DNA of 60,000 nt, from NCBI GenBank assembly GCA_963575745.1, contig CAUYUJ010015694.1, positions 129,001 to 189,000 of the forward strand, in the 5' to 3' direction. This document shows, piece by piece, positions 33,888-42,217 of the stretch (its first letter is position 1; each line of letters starts with the position of its first letter). Source of the stretch: Prorocentrum cordatum (Eukaryota > Sar > Dinophyceae > Prorocentrales > Prorocentraceae). Under the pieces are notes generated by a model that was given only the letters and a program-made list of their open reading frames with translations, searched no databases and was not told where the DNA came from. The translations under genes were made by a program, and so were the position numbers.

Positions 33888-36800
33888 ATGCTAGGTGGGA
33901 TTGTAGATCTTCCGAACAAAGCTCTGACCTTTACGAAGTTGGGGGTCACGACGCCACTGACTAGGCTCCCGTCGGCCCACCGCACCATACAGGTAGACGA
34001 GTTTTCAGTTCCCGCCAAAGACTTTAAAGCCCCGGCCTCCGTGTTTAGGTCGCACCCTCAGCTGCCGAAGGATGCGTTTCAAGCCAAGGGGAAGTACATC
34101 ATCGCGTCTTCTGTTAGCACTGGCCTGGGGGGGCTGTACCACGGAAGCTGCTGGGGGAGTCTGAGGGGGACGGAACAGCGTCCAAGGGGGTCCGGGGCCT
34201 TTTTCTGGGAGAATATTAGGTCAGATGTGGTCGGAACGCACGCCGGGGCCTTAGTTGGGCCGGACAACTCAGGTTCCAGAACAGGCCCGCTAAGGGGTCT
34301 GGAGTCGGGCGGCACTTCCGGCTCCGCGCTGAGCAGTACGTGTACTTCGGGACTCGCCAGGGCTTTGAGTTCCAGGTCGAGACGTTTCAGAGCCAGGGGA
34401 GGGTCGACAGCGCGGGGTTGGAGGTGGCCGACGTGGGCCACGAGGCCAGCCTCGACTTCGTACGCCTTCCTCGCAGCACTTGGGCTCGAATCATTCAGCT
34501 CGCAGCAATTCGACAACAGCCTCGACAACTCAGAGGCCGATTGGAGAGCAGATCGCGACGCCGCCCGCTGCTTCGACGACCCGCGTGGCAGGCCAGAGGG
34601 GGCGTCGTGGAGCTCAGGAGCGGCCGCATGCGATGACGGACCGCATGCAGAGCCAGACGGACTCAGCATGGGTCTACGGGGCCACCGGGACCTACGTCCC
34701 GGAGAACCTCAACAAGGGCGAGAAGGGATGGGCCTGTTTGGCCGGGTGGGTGCTATATTGGTCGGCGCGTCTGGCCGAGGAGTTCGGGAGTATGTGCCGC
34801 GCCAAGCGCTTCTGGCCGACCAACCTGCCCAAGTCTCTTCGCCGCCTCTCGGAGGCGTACGAGACGTGTTGGCACCCACCGACGCTCGTGAACTACGGAG
34901 CCAACTCGTGGGGGAAGTGGTTCGTATGCAGCGGGTGCACGATGAGGGTCGGATACTGGGAGCTGAGGCCGACAAAAGGGACCGTGAAAGAGGAGAAGAT
35001 GTGCCTGTGCAAGAAGAAGGACGCCGCGTGCACGCTGCGTGGACAAGGTTGGGCTCAGGGCGCGACCGCCGAGCCACAGTGGCAGGCCTTGATATGCGTA
35101 CCCAAGCCACCTCCTGGGGCCGAAAGGGCTCCGTTGCCTCTTCACCCGGGCATGATGGCCGGAGGTCTGGCGGGCGGCTCAGTCATGACGGCTCGGCAGC
35201 CGGCGTATCAGCGAGTGGCGGAGGACGCGGCGAAGGTCACCGAGGCGCTGCAGAAGGATCAGGCGGAACAGAGGTCCGCAGCAGCAGCAGCTCGCCGGGC
35301 GTCCTCAACGAAGCGCAAGCCAGAGAGCGACACGGAGGCCATGGACACCGCCTCCGACCCACTCGAGGAGATGCGCGAGTACCAGGCCAAGACCGAGAGG
35401 GACATGAAGGGTATGGTCGAGAGTCAATTTCAGGAGATGAAGGCCATGATCCAGGGGGTGATGGCCTCGCAGGCGTCGCAGCAGGAGGCGCTCGAGCGGG
35501 TCACGACCACCGTAAAAGAGCAGATGACGGCGATCGCGACCGCCCAGGGACAGGCGCAGGAGGCCAGCCGAATGATCAGGGCCATGGCGCAGGGCAGCTC
35601 GAGCAGCAAGGCGGACCAGGTCAAGGTCACAGCCGCTGCAATCGACTCCCCCCCCAAGGCGGAGGCCAGGGCACCGCAGGCTCGGGAGGTTCCACAACGG
35701 CCAGTGCCGTCGGGGCATCCTTCGTCACTGGGCCAGCAGATGACCGAGCCACAGCCTCAGAGCCCACCACCTCTCGCAGCGGGGGCGCCGCCAGGGGTGG
35801 CTCCAACAGCGTGGGCCTACATTGGGACAGCACCGCTCGACGGGACGAGTGTGCCGGCGGCGATGGCCTCCCAGGCGATGCTGCACCAGCAGGCGGCAGC
35901 CAACGCGGGGGCGCCACAGCCGACGAGGTCACCAGCGCTAGGAGGCTATCCGACATACGGTCCCCCGGTCGAGCAGAAGAAGGACGCAGTGACTCCTCCC
36001 CGCAATCCGGATCGTCTCTTCACTGCGGACGAGATGCCGATCGGCTCCACGGGGACGCTGACCACGGAGGCCAGCATTTCACTCCCGGGCACGGACCTGG
36101 CAGCCCCGCCAACGGCAGCAGTCGGCCCCTACGGCAAGGGCAACAACAAGGGCAAGAGCACTCCCTCACGCCAGCCGGAGAACCGAGACCCGTGGACGCC
36201 GGGCCCGGAGGAGAAGGCCGCCGAGAAGCGGCGCCAGGAATACCACGAGTGGAAGGAGGCCGGGTGGAAGACCTTCCACAACGGCCGCTGGACGTGAGCG
36301 GGCGCGTGTCTCAGGAGCTGAGGGCGAAGAAGCTGCCTCATCCCGGGGGGGTCACTTTTTCGGTTTCTCCGGGGAAGACCAAGCGTCGCCAAGTGCTGGA
36401 TTCGCTTCTGTCAATGGGGGCAAGGCCTCTGTCCAGGACCGGGTCTCGGGGGGTCGAGTTTCTTATGCCCTCGTGGGCGAGCACGGTCCTCGGGGATCAG
36501 AACAACGATGACCACGAAGTGTTTCTCATTAAGAGCGAGAGGAGACAGCTTCAGTCTCTGGTGGCTAATTGCAGGGTCTCCTCGGATCTCAAGTCGAGGT
36601 CGTTTCTTGAAGTTTTCTCTCCACCCCGAGTCGCCCCCCTCTTAGAGGAGGCAGGACTGCGCACCCTGGGCAGTCTCGATCTGGCGACGGGGTGGGACTT
36701 TAGGAAGAAAGACGATCAGGACAGGGATATGGAGCTCGTTCGGACCAAGAAGCCGTGGATGATTTTCCTGGAGCCCCCGTGCGCTGAGTTCAGTCCGATC

Positions 36801-38912
36801 CGAGAGCTTTTTCGGAAAACCTCTCCCGAGCCTCCGGAGCTTCAAGAGCGCAAGAAAAGAGAAGCTCTGGACCTTTTGGCTTTCTGCATGAAGCTTGCGC
36901 TTGTTCAGGTTCAGGAGGGTCGACGTTTTGCTTTTGAGCATCCGAATGGGGCCGCGTCCTGGCGAAAGCATGTTGTGGATATGATCAGGAAGCTTCCGGG
37001 GGTCATGGAGGTGGTCATAGACCAGTGTGAGTTCGGTCTGTCCGTGGTCGAAGGGACCCTTTCTCGCAAATCCACCCGTGTCATGACCAACGACTCCGCC
37101 CTTTTTCGCCAGCTGTCAGGACGGCAGTGTAGGGGCGGCCACGAACATCATCACCTGGAAGGGGGACACACAACCAGGAAGTCACAGGTGTACCCCCCTA
37201 AGCTCTGCAAGGCCTTCGCCGATGCAGTGCTCAGAAGCATTCAGGAACAAGAGAGTCTCCTCACCATTGAGGAAATGGCGGAAATCTGCTCAGAAGATCT
37301 TGGGGTGTGCCGGGTTGGGGTCGAGGCTTTCCCCAGTCAGGCTGAGTCCTCGGAGCAGCTTCCAGAGCTGGGAGAAGACGCGGAAGGTGAGGCCGAGGAG
37401 CCCGCTCTCCAGGAGGTTCCTGGAGAGCACGAAGTGGAGATAACCGCGCCCATGAAGCGGTTGATGCACAAGGTTCATGTGAATCTGGGACATCCTCGCA
37501 AAGAGATCTTTCTTAAGGTCCTGCGCGCGGCACACGCCCGTCCCGAGGTCATCCGATTTGTCCGAGACGAGTATGAGTGTGCCGATCGCCAAGCCCAAGT
37601 TGAGCCCGCCGGGCATCGCTCAGTGGCCATGCCACGTACTTTCCAGTTTAACAGGGTGATGGCTGACGATACTTTCTACGTTAATTTTGAAGAGGAATCG
37701 ATTCCGGTGCTGAATTGCATTTGCCACGGCACGAATCTCCAGATTGTGGAAGTTTTCGACGGAACCTCGGAGGGGGCGTGGAGGGCTTTTCTCAGGGCCT
37801 GGATCAGGCCTTTCGGACCTCCTGAAATGGTGCTTTCGGATGGGGGGGCCGAGTTCAAGGGCCATTTCGAGAGAGGCCTTGAGCATCTCGGCGTATTCCA
37901 GCACGTGATAGACGCCGAGAGTCCCTGGGAAAATGGGCGTGTTGAGCGCCACGGAGGGTGGGTGAAACAGATTTTGCTTAGGGCCTCCGAGAGCAGTCTC
38001 ATCACCACCCGAGCCGAGTTAGAATCCCTTCTCCACGAGGTCGTGGCAGCCAAGAACCGCTACCTCCACAGAGGAGGCTACACCCCTTTTCAACTCGTTT
38101 ATGGGGTCAACCCAAGACTCCCCAATGACATGTTGTCAGATGATGGCGTGAGACAGGTGGGGGAGGGAGACCTCGTTCAGACGGCATGGGACCAGGACAC
38201 GGCGGCCGCGGACTATGCCAGGCAGCACGCTATTCGGGATCTGGCTCGACAGGAGCTTTTTCGCTCTTCAAGCAGGCGGAAGCTGGCGGAAGCCTCGAAG
38301 GGCAATGTCCACAGAGATGCTAGGGTCTATCCAGGGCAGTGGGTTTTCGTCTGGCGCCGAGCCCCGACCTCCGGGAAGAAAACGTACGCGCTCCAGCGTG
38401 ACCGTTGGGTCGGACCTGGACTGGTGCTCCTTCAGTCCGGAGGGGCCGTGTGGGTTGCCATGAGGAGTCGCTTGTGGAAGTGCTCATCCGAGCAAGTCAG
38501 GCTTGCGACGTCACCAGAGAGTCAGGGCGCTGAAGTTATGTCTGACCCTGGGGTCCAGAAACTTCTTCGAGAGGCCCAAGTGGGCCGCACGGGCGTGGGG
38601 GTCAACGTGGCGGCCGAAGGACCGCCACCTCGTGAGGCCTGGGAACCAGGACACAGTGTGGAAGTGGAAGCCTCACCCATTCAGGCTCCGCTTCCTCCTC
38701 CCGCCAGGTCTCGGGCTCCTGGGGGCAACGTTCAGCGGCCGGTTCCCCCTCCCGGGCTGTCGCCCATCCCAGAGGAAGAAGTCGCCGACGCCACGGGTCC
38801 AGGTCCAGGGAGCGAGACCAGGCCACCCACAGATTTATCTCGCTCTAGGCAGGTCAGTACCGAGGGAGGGGACGAGGAAGAAGAGTCGCGACCGCACAAG
38901 TATTCAAGTTGA
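33888..38912 (+). CDS. copia protease end, methyltransferase-like segment and integrase (long open frame)
   Basis: One frame is open for 1674 codons. It starts with the protease end (MLGGIVDLPNKALTFTKLGV). From about 34150 to 36300 its translation is low-complexity Gly/Arg/Ser and is probably not the expressed frame there. From 36300 it is convincing: RVSQELRAKKLPHPGG, the methyltransferase-like segment, then integrase, then a Pro-rich tail ending at a TGA. Continuation to RT needs a change to the +1 frame near 38890. Whether ribosomes shift or the copy carries indels cannot be told from one copy. Confidence 0.75.
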   Translation: MLGGIVDLPNKALTFTKLGVTTPLTRLPSAHRTIQVDEFSVPAKDFKAPASVFRSHPQLPKDAFQAKGKYIIASSVSTGLGGLYHGSCWGSLRGTEQRPRGSGAFFWENIRSDVVGTHAGALVGPDNSGSRTGPLRGLESGGTSGSALSSTCTSGLARALSSRSRRFRARGGSTARGWRWPTWATRPASTSYAFLAALGLESFSSQQFDNSLDNSEADWRADRDAARCFDDPRGRPEGASWSSGAAACDDGPHAEPDGLSMGLRGHRDLRPGEPQQGREGMGLFGRVGAILVGASGRGVREYVPRQALLADQPAQVSSPPLGGVRDVLAPTDARELRSQLVGEVVRMQRVHDEGRILGAEADKRDRERGEDVPVQEEGRRVHAAWTRLGSGRDRRATVAGLDMRTQATSWGRKGSVASSPGHDGRRSGGRLSHDGSAAGVSASGGGRGEGHRGAAEGSGGTEVRSSSSSPGVLNEAQARERHGGHGHRLRPTRGDARVPGQDREGHEGYGRESISGDEGHDPGGDGLAGVAAGGARAGHDHRKRADDGDRDRPGTGAGGQPNDQGHGAGQLEQQGGPGQGHSRCNRLPPQGGGQGTAGSGGSTTASAVGASFVTGPADDRATASEPTTSRSGGAARGGSNSVGLHWDSTARRDECAGGDGLPGDAAPAGGSQRGGATADEVTSARRLSDIRSPGRAEEGRSDSSPQSGSSLHCGRDADRLHGDADHGGQHFTPGHGPGSPANGSSRPLRQGQQQGQEHSLTPAGEPRPVDAGPGGEGRREAAPGIPRVEGGRVEDLPQRPLDVSGRVSQELRAKKLPHPGGVTFSVSPGKTKRRQVLDSLLSMGARPLSRTGSRGVEFLMPSWASTVLGDQNNDDHEVFLIKSERRQLQSLVANCRVSSDLKSRSFLEVFSPPRVAPLLEEAGLRTLGSLDLATGWDFRKKDDQDRDMELVRTKKPWMIFLEPPCAEFSPIRELFRKTSPEPPELQERKKREALDLLAFCMKLALVQVQEGRRFAFEHPNGAASWRKHVVDMIRKLPGVMEVVIDQCEFGLSVVEGTLSRKSTRVMTNDSALFRQLSGRQCRGGHEHHHLEGGHTTRKSQVYPPKLCKAFADAVLRSIQEQESLLTIEEMAEICSEDLGVCRVGVEAFPSQAESSEQLPELGEDAEGEAEEPALQEVPGEHEVEITAPMKRLMHKVHVNLGHPRKEIFLKVLRAAHARPEVIRFVRDEYECADRQAQVEPAGHRSVAMPRTFQFNRVMADDTFYVNFEEESIPVLNCICHGTNLQIVEVFDGTSEGAWRAFLRAWIRPFGPPEMVLSDGGAEFKGHFERGLEHLGVFQHVIDAESPWENGRVERHGGWVKQILLRASESSLITTRAELESLLHEVVAAKNRYLHRGGYTPFQLVYGVNPRLPNDMLSDDGVRQVGEGDLVQTAWDQDTAAADYARQHAIRDLARQELFRSSSRRKLAEASKGNVHRDARVYPGQWVFVWRRAPTSGKKTYALQRDRWVGPGLVLLQSGGAVWVAMRSRLWKCSSEQVRLATSPESQGAEVMSDPGVQKLLREAQVGRTGVGVNVAAEGPPPREAWEPGHSVEVEASPIQAPLPPPARSRAPGGNVQRPVPPPGLSPIPEEEVADATGPGPGSETRPPTDLSRSRQVSTEGGDEEEESRPHKYSS
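34633..36297 (+). CDS. extra ORF with Cys motif and coiled coil, overlapping the long open frame
   Basis: ATG 34633 to TGA 36297, 554 codons, offset from the protease-integrase frame. It begins MTDRMQSQTDSAWVYGATG, then ENLNKGEKGWACLAGWVLYW, RAKRFWPTNLPKSLRRL and a Cys-rich part: GKWFVCSGCTMRVGYWE followed by EKMCLCKKKDAACTL, a possible zinc site. A helical region (EEMREYQAKTERDMKGM, EMKAMIQGVMASQASQQE) and a Pro/Ala-rich low-complexity part follow, ending HEWKEAGWKTFHNGRW. Composition is far more protein-like than the other frame. I know no named family; a structural or accessory protein of the element is the likeliest role. Confidence 0.65.
   Translation: MTDRMQSQTDSAWVYGATGTYVPENLNKGEKGWACLAGWVLYWSARLAEEFGSMCRAKRFWPTNLPKSLRRLSEAYETCWHPPTLVNYGANSWGKWFVCSGCTMRVGYWELRPTKGTVKEEKMCLCKKKDAACTLRGQGWAQGATAEPQWQALICVPKPPPGAERAPLPLHPGMMAGGLAGGSVMTARQPAYQRVAEDAAKVTEALQKDQAEQRSAAAAARRASSTKRKPESDTEAMDTASDPLEEMREYQAKTERDMKGMVESQFQEMKAMIQGVMASQASQQEALERVTTTVKEQMTAIATAQGQAQEASRMIRAMAQGSSSSKADQVKVTAAAIDSPPKAEARAPQAREVPQRPVPSGHPSSLGQQMTEPQPQSPPPLAAGAPPGVAPTAWAYIGTAPLDGTSVPAAMASQAMLHQQAAANAGAPQPTRSPALGGYPTYGPPVEQKKDAVTPPRNPDRLFTADEMPIGSTGTLTTEASISLPGTDLAAPPTAAVGPYGKGNNKGKSTPSRQPENRDPWTPGPEEKAAEKRRQEYHEWKEAGWKTFHNGRWT
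36600..37050 (+). other. methyltransferase-like domain in the copia polyprotein
   Basis: SFLEVFSPPRVAPLLEEAGL (36600-), SLDLATGWDFRKKDD, then KPWMIFLEPPCAEFSP with a PPC tripeptide (36774-36782) and RRFAFEHPNGAASWR. The order E-x-F near the start, D-x-x-x-G-W-D/DF and PPC matches motifs I, II and IV of cytosine-5 or related SAM-dependent methyltransferases. The glycine-rich SAM loop is SPPR rather than GxGxG, so activity is doubtful. Retroelements that captured cytosine methyltransferases are reported from dinoflagellates. Confidence 0.6.
37440..38200 (+). other. integrase domain of the copia element
   Basis: N-terminal zinc region HKVHVNLGHPRKEIF ... YECADRQAQ lacks the second Cys: CADR (Arg codon CGC at 37587-37589) instead of CxxC. 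The catalytic triad is present: D in ADDTFYVNF (37668), D in VLSDGGAEF (37839) and E in WENGRVERH (37944), the last two 35 residues apart (D,D-35-E). It continues with the GYTPFQLVYGVNPRLP core typical of copia. It catalyses cDNA insertion. Confidence 0.9.
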
Positions 38913-41421
38913 TCCGGAGGGGGCTGCCTTGCTCCCTCCGCTCTCGAGCGGCCCAGTGCAGGGTCAGTCCTCCAACTCCTCTTCCTCTCAGCCTCTCCCA
39001 CTCCAACAGGCTCCAGAAGGAGGACGGCTGGAGGCCGAGCCACAGCAGGCGTCCGTCATCGCTGATCCGGCAGCAGACTCCCGCATGGACGAGAGCCGCA
39101 ATGCCGGACAAGTCCCGGGCGATGGTGCACCCAGTGGGGAGTCCAATGTGCCAAGGCCGATTATGGATGGAACGGTTCTTCGGAACGAGATATTAGACTT
39201 GGGCATGAAACGTCAGGGTCAGCGTTTTTCGGTCACCAGGGGAGAGGACTTCCCACCGGGGCGTGTTCGGACCCAGGTCCAAGAGCTGGAAGGTCGGCCG
39301 GAATCCAGGCCAGCGAGGCGCTCCAGGTCCCCTCCCCCCGAGCGGCCCCCGGGATCCGCCATGGAAGACTTCCCTATGTCAGGCTTTCTTGAGATGAATG
39401 ACGCGAAGATAGATGCGTTTCTGGAAATGAGCGATGAGGAACTCGTGTCGCACGTCAATGACGTGGAAAGAGCTTTAGACGAGGAAGGATGGAGTGGCAC
39501 CTGGGCTCAGTATCACAACGGCAATGCCAACTGTGAAGTTCTGCCCGGAGAATCGGGTGGTTTTTCTCTCTCACTGTTAGCTAATCGAGGGTGCGAGGTG
39601 CGTCTCAAAGACCTCACGCCCGAAGAAAAGAGGGAATTCGCCTCTTCCGACTTGCAGGAGTGGGAGGTGATCGTTGCCACCAAGTCCGTGAAAGTTCACG
39701 CTCCGGCCGAGGGGCGTCAACTTAGGCAGCTGTTTCCCAATCGGGTCGTCTCGAGTCGGATGGTCCGCCGCTGGAAACCCCAAGGCAGCGTCGGAGCCCG
39801 ACCTAAGGCGAAGTCGCGCTGGTGCGTGAGGGGACACCAAGACGAGGGCACCGCTGAACTCCAAGTTTATGCCCCTACGCCATCCATGGAATCTCTCATG
39901 CTGTTTCTGGCCATATCTCTCATGTATGGCTTAGAGGCCCATATAGGCGACATTAAGAACGCCTTTTGTCAGTCCGATCCGCTTAAGCGGCCCAGAGGGC
40001 GGGTTTTTGTGGAGCCCTGCGAGGGCTTGAACCTTCCGGCCGGAGCTCTCATTGAGCTCATTGCTCCTGTGTATGGGCTCGATGACGCACCTCTCGCGTT
40101 TCATGAGACGTCGGCCAGGTTTCTGGAGGGGCAAGGCTTCACGAGGGCCAAGTTGGAGCCCTGCTGGTTTTCCCAGAAGGAGAATGGTCGCCTAGTCGCG
40201 CAGGTGCTGCTGGAGGTTGACGACTGGGCTATCGCTTTCCCTCCGGGTCAACAGAACAAGTATTTGACCGAGTTTAAGAAGCGTTTCACGTTTGGAAAAA
40301 TGGAGAAATTCGACGAGGCCGGAGTTGAGTATATCGGTCGAAGGCTTCGACTCGTGGGACACGGTACCGCCACACCGCGTATTCTTGTGGACCAGGAAAA
40401 ATATATTCTCGAGCAGGTCCGCAAGATACCGCTGTCAAGGGGGCGTCGTGGGGATCACTCCAGCCCCCTGGTTGGGACGGAGGTGGCGGAGTTCCGAAGC
40501 CTGGTTTACAAACTGAACTGGGTTGGACGGGAGTCCCGCGCTGAGGCTGCCGGCTGTGCGTCTATTCTAGCGACCAAGGTGAACTCACCATGCGTCAGAG
40601 ACCTGGTCGAGGCACATAAGATGGTGGATCACCTTAGGTCCACGGCCAGCATGCCCGTGATAATTCACAAGTTCGACCCCTCCCGCTGCATTTTCGCGAC
40701 GGCCAGCGACTGCGGAGGAGTCGGCTCGGATGACTGCATGTTTCCACAACAAGCATGGCAGGTCTATTTAGCAGACAATGCTCTAGCGCACGGTCAACGT
40801 GCGAGGGCCACCCCCCTAGCCTGGAGATCATGCCGAGTCAAGCGCCAGGTGGCGAGCACTCTCGCAGGAGAGACGCTGGCGCTTTCCGGAGCTCTTGCTG
40901 AAGCTCAGTGGCTTCATCTCATGTTCGAAGATGTTGTGAGAGGGAACGTGGTGTCAGAAGCCTGGCAGGGGAAAGTCGGCCCCTTTGCGGCCATTTTGAA
41001 GGAAGACTGCCAGCTGATCGCTCACTCGCCCTCGGAGTGTGTCAGCATAGTCGACGCCAAGGGAATATATGACACCCTCAGCAAGCTATCAAATGGCTCT
41101 CGATCCGATCGTCGGGCCGCGATCGACCTCGCGGTCGTTCGGGATATCATGCAAAAGGTCGGGAGCGTGATTCGTTGGATGCCGCACCCGTTACTTCCGG
41201 TCGATTGCATGACGAAATCGGACCTTGCCAAAACCAACGCGGCTCAATATGAGCTGCTTCGCTCCGGGTGTTTGCGTCTCTCGGCGGAAAGCGGGGCCCT
41301 CGAGGGCCGGCGCGAGGATCCCCGTAGGAAAGGCCGCTCCAGAGCCGAATCCCAGAGGCAACTCCAGCAGCAGGAGAACGATGGCAAGGCCAGTGCTGTT
41401 CAGCCGTCCCATGCCGAGTGA
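38890..41421 (+). CDS. copia reverse transcriptase and RNase H
   Basis: The frame is open well upstream, but the natural sequence begins near 38890 (IQVDPEGAALLPPLSSG). RT: LQVYAPTPSMESLMLFLAIS, HIGDIKNAFCQSD (motif A Asp, 39949), PVYGLDDAPLAFHE, and LLEVDDWAIAF (motif C DD, about 40216). RNase H: FATASDCGGVG (D), STLAGETLALSGALAEAQW (E), SIVDAKGIYDTL (D) and DCMTKSDLAK. All key residues are intact. Ends at a TGA at 41419-41421, about 250 nt before the 3' LTR. Confidence 0.92.
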   Translation, partial: DRTSIQVDPEGAALLPPLSSGPVQGQSSNSSSSQPLPLQQAPEGGRLEAEPQQASVIADPAADSRMDESRNAGQVPGDGAPSGESNVPRPIMDGTVLRNEILDLGMKRQGQRFSVTRGEDFPPGRVRTQVQELEGRPESRPARRSRSPPPERPPGSAMEDFPMSGFLEMNDAKIDAFLEMSDEELVSHVNDVERALDEEGWSGTWAQYHNGNANCEVLPGESGGFSLSLLANRGCEVRLKDLTPEEKREFASSDLQEWEVIVATKSVKVHAPAEGRQLRQLFPNRVVSSRMVRRWKPQGSVGARPKAKSRWCVRGHQDEGTAELQVYAPTPSMESLMLFLAISLMYGLEAHIGDIKNAFCQSDPLKRPRGRVFVEPCEGLNLPAGALIELIAPVYGLDDAPLAFHETSARFLEGQGFTRAKLEPCWFSQKENGRLVAQVLLEVDDWAIAFPPGQQNKYLTEFKKRFTFGKMEKFDEAGVEYIGRRLRLVGHGTATPRILVDQEKYILEQVRKIPLSRGRRGDHSSPLVGTEVAEFRSLVYKLNWVGRESRAEAAGCASILATKVNSPCVRDLVEAHKMVDHLRSTASMPVIIHKFDPSRCIFATASDCGGVGSDDCMFPQQAWQVYLADNALAHGQRARATPLAWRSCRVKRQVASTLAGETLALSGALAEAQWLHLMFEDVVRGNVVSEAWQGKVGPFAAILKEDCQLIAHSPSECVSIVDAKGIYDTLSKLSNGSRSDRRAAIDLAVVRDIMQKVGSVIRWMPHPLLPVDCMTKSDLAKTNAAQYELLRSGCLRLSAESGALEGRREDPRRKGRSRAESQRQLQQQENDGKASAVQPSHAE

Positions 41422-41673
41422 CAGTCGTCACGGTCTGGCGGGACATGGCCGGTGCACGTCTCTCGAGGGTCGTCAGGGCCGAGCGAGATATCAGTGACCA
41501 GCCAGGCCGGAGCGAGGTCGTCAGGACTCGCTGCGGCACGACGGCAGCAGCAGTATTTACATGAATGGCACTAGAGTGCCCACTCCTCTCTCTCCAAGAT
41601 GGTGCGACCCATTGGCTCGGAGGAGAGCCACGGTGCCTTCGCGACCTATCAAGCTCACTGTTTGTCGGGGTAC
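41422..41673 (+). other. copia 3' untranslated region
   Basis: Short non-coding stretch. The only purine run is GGAGGAGAG near 41618-41626, about 50 bp before the LTR, so a polypurine tract next to the LTR is not clear. Confidence 0.5.
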
Positions 41674-41966
41674 TGTGTGATTTGAGTCTAGAGGCCGGTG
41701 GTTTTCAAGGCCGATGCCCCTGCTAGACTCCCTGAGCTTGAAGGTCACGAGCATGGGTCGTAACCATTTTGGCTCAAGACCCAACTTCCACTCATTCCTC
41801 ATCACTCATACCATATCCACCCTACCCCTCTTCCTTTCCTATACCGTTCCGCGCCTTGTTTGTACAGCGTTGGGAGCTGTGTACTGAGGAAAGAGAGTGC
41901 GAGGTTTCTCTTGCTGGAGAAAAGATACGACACTTTGGCTTCACTGCTGTCGTCCGCCGGGCGACA
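41674..41966 (+). repeat. 3' LTR
   Basis: Identical by eye to 31490-31782, including the SL-like 21-mer (41758-41778). Confidence 0.95.
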
Positions 41967-42195
41967 AACTCTCCACCAACCTTCACCAACACCAAAAACA
42001 TCAGGAAGCGGGCCGCCGCATGCGCAGCGAGCAACTTCTTGCCCTTGACGGCCTGGTCGAGGCTGTCCCCGGCCTGCTCCGTCATCGTATCCACCACCAT
42101 GACCGGCTTCATCTAACGGGCCTTGGTCATCACAACGAGGATGATAGTCCCGCCATCGCCAACCGCGGCCCGAGGCCCCGCGTGGCTGCGCCCCT
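41967..42195 (-). pseudogene. SL-bearing retrocopy, 5' part
   Basis: On the minus strand, directly after the spliced leader, comes a GC-rich 5' segment, an in-frame stop, then ATG at 42112: MKPVMVVDTMTEQAGDSLD, QAVKGKKLLAAHAAARF, LMFLVLVKVGGE. It is interrupted by the copia element after two bases of the next codon. A leader joined to downstream transcript in genomic DNA shows that a trans-spliced mRNA was reverse-transcribed and inserted. Protein family not recognised. The stop (TAG) just before the ATG leaves the start codon uncertain. Confidence 0.6.
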
Positions 42196-42217
42196 CTTGA
42201 GCCAAAATGGCTACGGA
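42196..42217 (-). other. genomic DinoSL relic (perfect 22-nt match)
   Basis: The minus strand reads TCCGTAG then CCATTTTGGCTCAAG, all 22 positions of the dinoflagellate spliced leader with T at the variable first base. No SL-RNA gene features (donor GT directly after, Sm site) are visible: the next bases are AGGGGCG. It is therefore a relic of a trans-spliced mRNA, not an SL RNA gene. Confidence 0.9.

Larger units (their letters stand above)
31490..41966 (+). mobile_element. Ty1/copia-type LTR retrotransposon, full length
   Basis: About 10.5 kb with 293-bp LTRs that I find identical base for base, TG...CA ends, AACT flanking both sides (31486-31489 and 41967-41970), a candidate primer-binding site, and coding order Gag - CCHC - protease - methyltransferase-like - integrase - RT - RNase H. 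Integrase before RT defines the copia order. Identical LTRs imply recent insertion, but the coding region is spread over at least three frames. It lies in intron 4 in the host gene's orientation. Confidence 0.95.

Noticed and set aside
33888-36300. Taking the low-complexity part of the 1674-codon frame as one real polyprotein region
   Set aside because: Between about 34150 and 36300 this frame is Gly/Arg/Ser-rich while the overlapping frame is protein-like; I kept it open as a question rather than calling a domain.
42196-42217. A spliced-leader RNA gene
   Set aside because: No donor GT after the leader and no Sm-like site or snRNA body follows; it continues into a transcript-like sequence.
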